Below are positions 60,360-64,000 of a stretch of 64,000 nucleotides of DNA, in pieces; within the stretch, counting starts at the first letter, position 1; the number at the start of each line of letters is the position of its first letter. The notes beneath the pieces are model-generated. The model was not told the DNA's origin and made no database searches. It worked only from the letters and a program-made list of their open reading frames with translations. Made by a program: the position numbers and the translations under genes. The stretch is from Vibrio tapetis subsp. tapetis (GTDB lineage: Bacteria; Pseudomonadota; Gammaproteobacteria; Enterobacterales; Vibrionaceae): assembly GCF_900233005.1 (NCBI RefSeq), contig NZ_LT960611.1, forward strand, positions 1,736,001-1,800,000. Reading direction: 5' to 3'.

Positions 60360-61373
60360 CTAGTCTTCTAACAGTTGAGTCGCAAGTTGCGTTACTGCAC
60401 CGATAACTAAAGGAGCCATTTCAATCGCCGTTTCCGTTTCTTTACGAGTATGACCCCAACCTAGGTAAACTAAACCTCGAATGAACAAGAACCATGGTAA
60501 TAAAGCAATTTGCTCTTCAGAGATCTCTCTCTCTTCTAAGTAACCATGCAGAAATTCGTCGGTAATTTTGTCAAACGAATCTTCTCCCAAAAACCAAAAC
60601 AACGTCGTTGCAATATCAAACATATGGTAACCAAAACCTGAATCATCAAAGTCAATCAGATGAATGTTACCTTGCTCGTCAACTAATAGGTTTTCAGGCA
60701 AAAAATCACAATGGATTAAACCATAACTGCCCGCCCCTTTAGGAATACTCGACAACACTTCGCCAGCTTTATCGCGTGCTTTAACGATCAAATCGCGCTG
60801 CTCGTCCGTTAAATCATCATGCTCCCAACCACACCCCCACAACGCTTGTTCGCTCAGCATTCCTTTTGTGTCCCAATGTTGGCGCTCAAAGCCTTGCGGA
60901 ATATCCCATTCTTGCGTTTCGTTATGCAATTTGGCCATCAATTGACCCGCGACTTTGTAAAGCTCCATCGAGCCTTCATCAACGCCTTCTTCTATCGTCC
61001 CTAAAGGTGTGCAATTAACCCATTCAAGTAAATCTACCTGACGTGGTTCTGGAACTTGATCAACGGTAACGGTTTCTACATAAGCACCGCGTGTACTGCT
61101 GATGACTTTCGGCGTACAAATTCCTTTTTCACGTAACGCATTCATCCACAATAATTCTGAATTAAGTGCATTGTCACTGTGATATCCAGAGCGATGAACA
61201 CGCAATGCGAAGGAGCCGTGCTGTTCAGTCGTAACTTTATAAACACTGTTTTCACGATATTTGATCGGCTCTACTTTTGAATCTTCAGGTAAGCCCCATA
61301 GCGGAAGTGCGTTGATTGCTACGTGTCTCAAGTTCTCTACTTGCTGATCTGGCGTTAGTCCATAGAAATCCAT
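60360..61373 (-). CDS. APH-family small-molecule kinase
   Basis: A 337-residue protein with the aminoglycoside phosphotransferase/choline kinase fold: lysine-containing N-lobe strand, Brenner motif HCDFLPEN (His221, Asp223, Asn228) and the metal loop IDFDDSGFG (Asp241, Asp243). It is close in type to hydroxylysine and homoserine kinase-like (RdoA/SrkA group) enzymes. It is divergent from a class III PLP enzyme plus an acylating aldehyde dehydrogenase, with one shared control region. It might phosphorylate an amino alcohol such as ethanolamine or aminopropanol. Substrate unproven. Confidence 0.82.
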   Translation of the reverse strand: MDFYGLTPDQQVENLRHVAINALPLWGLPEDSKVEPIKYRENSVYKVTTEQHGSFALRVHRSGYHSDNALNSELLWMNALREKGICTPKVISSTRGAYVETVTVDQVPEPRQVDLLEWVNCTPLGTIEEGVDEGSMELYKVAGQLMAKLHNETQEWDIPQGFERQHWDTKGMLSEQALWGCGWEHDDLTDEQRDLIVKARDKAGEVLSSIPKGAGSYGLIHCDFLPENLLVDEQGNIHLIDFDDSGFGYHMFDIATTLFWFLGEDSFDKITDEFLHGYLEEREISEEQIALLPWFLFIRGLVYLGWGHTRKETETAIEMAPLVIGAVTQLATQLLED

Positions 61374-61408
61374 CTTGTATTCTCCTTCACATAAAATGAC
61401 TTCATCGC

Positions 61409-61431
61409 CAACAATTGTTAATCAATTGTTG
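61409..61431. promoter_or_regulatory. Perfect operator-like palindrome in the divergent control region
   Basis: CAACAATTG (61409-61417) and CAATTGTTG (61423-61431) are perfect inverted repeats with a 5-base spacer. Two direct ATTCGAG copies follow at 61456-61462 and 61479-61485 (23 bases apart). No regulator gene is in the window; the arrangement would suit a dimeric repressor or a MocR-type regulator. Confidence 0.6.
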
Positions 61432-61600
61432 ATTTCCAGATCTAAACTAGACTATATTCGAGTTTAAAACCAGAATACATTCGAGATCCAGTTAACATAA
61501 ATACAACAAATATAATGAACCACACTGACCCGTTATATTTATATTACCTAAATTCAATTACTTAGATGGTTGTTAGCTTGAATAGCAAGGACGTGCGCTC

Positions 61601-62887
61601 ATGAATAAGCAAGAAGTGATTACAAATTCGCAACAATACTGGAATCCAGCAAAAACCAAAGATTGGCAAAAATGGGGGATCGACCTTGTTATTGGTAAGC
61701 GCGAGGGTTATCACATCTTTGACATGGACGGGCACCGTCTAATCGACATGCATCTCAATGGTGGAACCTTCAATCTAGGGCACAGAAACCCAGAGGTAAT
61801 CAAAGCACTTAATGATGCGACAGAAGCATTTGATGCCGGTAATCATCACTTCCCATCTATCATGAGAGCAAAGTTAGCAAAGCAACTGGTTGAGTGCTCA
61901 GAAGGCATGGATTACTGCGTTTTTGCAACAAGCGGAAGCGAAGCCATCGATATCGCCATCAAAACGGTACGTTATGCCACTAAGCGTAAAAAGATACTGT
62001 CGGTCAATCAGGCATACCATGGCCATACCGGCTACTCACTTCAAGTAGGCGATGAACTGAACGCGGAGTTTTTTCTGTGTCAGCCAAATAAGGAAGAATA
62101 CGGCCGTGTTCCTTTTAACGACTTAGCGGCGATGGAACAAGCACTGAGTAGCCGAGAATACGCCGCCGTAATCCTAGAAACCATTCCCGCTACGGCAGGT
62201 TTTGTTATGCCAAATGAAGGCTACTTACCTGCTGTAAAAGCACTGTGTGAAAAATATGGCACGCTATACATTGCAGATGAAGTTCAAACTGGCTTAATGC
62301 GAAGTGGGGAATTATGGGGCGTCGAAGCATTTGGCGTTAAGCCCGATATCATTGTTTCAGGTAAAGGACTGGGCGGGGGTATCTACCCTGTCGCTGCCGC
62401 CTTACTTTCAGCCAATTGTGCACAATGGCTACACGATAACGGCTTTGGACACATTTCTACATACGGTGGTTCAGAACTCGGCTGTGCCGTCGCCAGTAAA
62501 GTGATTGAAATAACCACTCGACCTGAAGTAAAGCAGACGGTGCAATACTCTTCCCTTTATATCCGTCAGGGACTAGACGAACTGCGCAAAGCGTATCCAG
62601 ACTTCTTCGTTGGCATACGTCAAGCAGGGCTAATTTTTGGGTTGCAATTTGGTCATCCTGAAGGGGCGCTGCACATCATGCGTGCATTGTATGAAAAAGG
62701 CGTATGGGCCATTTTATCGTCGTTTGATCCTTCCGTTTTGCAGCTGAAACCGGGCCTGCTAATCGATAAAGAAACCTGTGACGATATGCTCTATCGAATG
62801 GATCTTGCACTTAACCAAGTGAGCAATGAATTGCGTCATAGCAGCAACACATCGTCTCAATTCAATGTTGTTAAAGGAGGTAAGTAA
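61601..62887 (+). CDS. Class III PLP-dependent aminotransferase or phospho-lyase
   Basis: A 428-residue fold-type I PLP enzyme: ATSGSEAIDIAIKTVRYATK binds phosphate, IADEVQTGLMR holds Asp226, and Lys255 in VSGKGLGGG forms the Schiff base. The family covers taurine-pyruvate, omega-amino acid and AGXT2-type aminotransferases, and also ethanolamine-phosphate phospho-lyase. The kinase opposite and an aldehyde dehydrogenase next door favour a phospho-lyase, but a plain aminotransferase making an aldehyde is also possible. An AAGGA site lies about 12 bases upstream. Confidence 0.85.
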   Translation: MNKQEVITNSQQYWNPAKTKDWQKWGIDLVIGKREGYHIFDMDGHRLIDMHLNGGTFNLGHRNPEVIKALNDATEAFDAGNHHFPSIMRAKLAKQLVECSEGMDYCVFATSGSEAIDIAIKTVRYATKRKKILSVNQAYHGHTGYSLQVGDELNAEFFLCQPNKEEYGRVPFNDLAAMEQALSSREYAAVILETIPATAGFVMPNEGYLPAVKALCEKYGTLYIADEVQTGLMRSGELWGVEAFGVKPDIIVSGKGLGGGIYPVAAALLSANCAQWLHDNGFGHISTYGGSELGCAVASKVIEITTRPEVKQTVQYSSLYIRQGLDELRKAYPDFFVGIRQAGLIFGLQFGHPEGALHIMRALYEKGVWAILSSFDPSVLQLKPGLLIDKETCDDMLYRMDLALNQVSNELRHSSNTSSQFNVVKGGK

Positions 62888-62891
62888 TATC

Positions 62892-64000
62892 ATGTCGACG
62901 ACAAAACACACTATTCAATCACAAGGCCAAACACCACCAGAAGACAACATTGACTCATTGCTTGGGTTGGCGCACTGGGCTTCGGACAGTTTTCGTGAAT
63001 ACACCTCGAGCCAAGTGGAAAACATTGCAAAGGCGGTATCAAGCGCAGCGCTCGCAAAAGCCGCTGACTACGCACAATGGTCTGTAAAAGAAACAGGTTT
63101 TGGTAACGCACCCGATAAAACCATCAAAAACCAAGTCAACGCCACAGCCCAGCTAGAGCAATTTGATTTCCAAGAATATAACGGCGTGAAAGTAGACGCT
63201 GAAAAGAAAATTGCCCGCTACGCAAAACCTGCGGGCGTCATCGTTGCACTCATTCCATCAACGAATCCAATCGCAACTATCTATTACAAAGTCATGTCAG
63301 CGTTACTGACTCGTAATGTTGTCATTTTATGTCCACACCCGGGAGCAAAAGAGTGTTGCGTAGACGCCGCAGACTACCTTGCCAATGCTGCGGAAAAAGC
63401 AGGTGCACCAGCGGGCTGTATTCAGACATTACGCCACCCGAGCGTTGCAAAAGTAAGCCAATTAATGTCGTCACCAAAAACCGATTTGATCTTGGCGACG
63501 GGTGGACCTGCGATGGTACGCGCTGCCTATGGGTCGGGTAATCCCGCAATTGGTGTCGGCCCAGGCAATGTAGCCTGCTTCGTTGATAAAAGCGCTGATT
63601 TAGCACTGGCATCAGAAAGTATTGTTACCTCAAAAGCCTTTGATAACAGCCTACTTTGCACTTGCGAATCCGTTGTTATTGCGCATCAAGACATCGCAGA
63701 TCAACTTGTCATGCAAATGGTGGCGAAAGGCGCTTACCACGTTGAAGGCCGTGAGCTTGAACTGCTGCGTGCTTTCTTGTACCCAGCAAACAAACTCAAC
63801 CCCGCGGCGATTGGAAAAAGTGCGGTCACGATAGCGAAGCTTGCTGGCTTTAGCGTGCCAAGCTCAACCAAAGTCTTAGGCATGGAGATTTTCCAAATAA
63901 ACCCTGACGAACCATTTAGCAAAGAAAAAATGTTCCCTGTTTTAGCTTTATTAAAAGTCTCTGGCTGTCAGCAAGGGTTAAATGCGGCGAACGCCATGTT
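62892..64000 (+). CDS. Acylating aldehyde dehydrogenase (AdhE-N/SauS/EutE-like), 5' part
   Basis: The frame starts at 62892 with GGAGG upstream and runs off the window (369 complete codons). It has the NAD/CoA-linked ALDH pattern of AdhE N-domains: IPSTNPIATIYYKVMSALLT, RNVVILCPHPGAKEC, GVGPGNVACFVD and catalytic Cys256 in NSLLCTCES (Cys258 also near). No Glu general base, as usual in acylating enzymes. It turns an aldehyde plus CoA into acyl-CoA. Substrate could be acetaldehyde, propionaldehyde or sulfoacetaldehyde. It follows the PLP gene by four bases. Confidence 0.88.
   Translation, partial: MSTTKHTIQSQGQTPPEDNIDSLLGLAHWASDSFREYTSSQVENIAKAVSSAALAKAADYAQWSVKETGFGNAPDKTIKNQVNATAQLEQFDFQEYNGVKVDAEKKIARYAKPAGVIVALIPSTNPIATIYYKVMSALLTRNVVILCPHPGAKECCVDAADYLANAAEKAGAPAGCIQTLRHPSVAKVSQLMSSPKTDLILATGGPAMVRAAYGSGNPAIGVGPGNVACFVDKSADLALASESIVTSKAFDNSLLCTCESVVIAHQDIADQLVMQMVAKGAYHVEGRELELLRAFLYPANKLNPAAIGKSAVTIAKLAGFSVPSSTKVLGMEIFQINPDEPFSKEKMFPVLALLKVSGCQQGLNAANAM

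Overview
The window is a stretch of a Vibrionaceae (Vibrio-type) chromosome. The evidence is the gene order aat-bpt-infA / clpA-clpS / cspD, the 742-residue monomeric isocitrate dehydrogenase, the mnmA-hflD-purB run, a DUF3360-type membrane protein next to pflB, yfbU, and several large chemoreceptors. No tRNA, rRNA, CRISPR array or prophage was seen. Two insertion sequences are present and both have left marks.

Layout. 1-21 kb is mostly core: the 5' part of aroA, a glycine-zipper envelope protein, the N-degron pathway (Aat and Bpt tag proteins, ClpS reads the tag, ClpAP degrades) around infA and cspD, icd, rluE, mnmA, hflD, purB, a RoxA-type ribosomal oxygenase, a polar amino acid ABC transporter, and a ferrous iron locus (feoA, feoB and a 52-residue Cys-rich membrane protein). 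The feo locus is divergent from two small secreted proteins, with Fur-like and FNR-like sites between them. 21-25.5 kb is a methyl-accepting chemotaxis gene cut in two by an IS200/IS605-family element carrying an intact-looking TnpA and TnpB. 25.7-33.2 kb is a seven-gene same-strand block: a LysR regulator, a UgpABCE/MalEFGK-type ABC importer, a PHP-domain hydrolase and a HAD phosphatase. This looks like import and dephosphorylation of an organophosphate or phosphodiester. 33.3-38.1 kb holds an EmrE-type exporter, xthA, and a basic amino acid transporter in artPIQM order with simple repeats inside and upstream.

38.3-42.5 kb is a lipoprotein gene interrupted by one in-frame TGA, then a complete IS66-family element with a perfect 8-bp target duplication. 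42.9-51.1 kb is the anaerobic pyruvate-formate lyase region: a DUF3360-type membrane protein where enterobacteria have focA, then pflB, a chemoreceptor, an LpxR-type lipid A deacylase and pflA. 51.3-58.2 kb holds yfbU, an orphan binding protein and the stress operon yeaG(prkA)-yeaH-ycgB(spoVR). 58.5-60.3 kb is a polyprenyl-phosphate glycosyltransferase plus YdjC deacetylase pair, resembling FlmF2-NaxD. 60.4-64.0 kb is a divergent set of APH-type kinase versus class III PLP enzyme plus acylating aldehyde dehydrogenase, possibly an amino-alcohol phosphate pathway.

A recurring oddity is 7-nt-period tandem repeats in intergenic DNA at 14.55, 37.12, 37.24 and 47.06 kb. They have different words but the same period. 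Separately, an ATTTT x8 tract lies upstream of the artP-like gene. All functional calls come from reading the sequence against remembered families; no database search was run.
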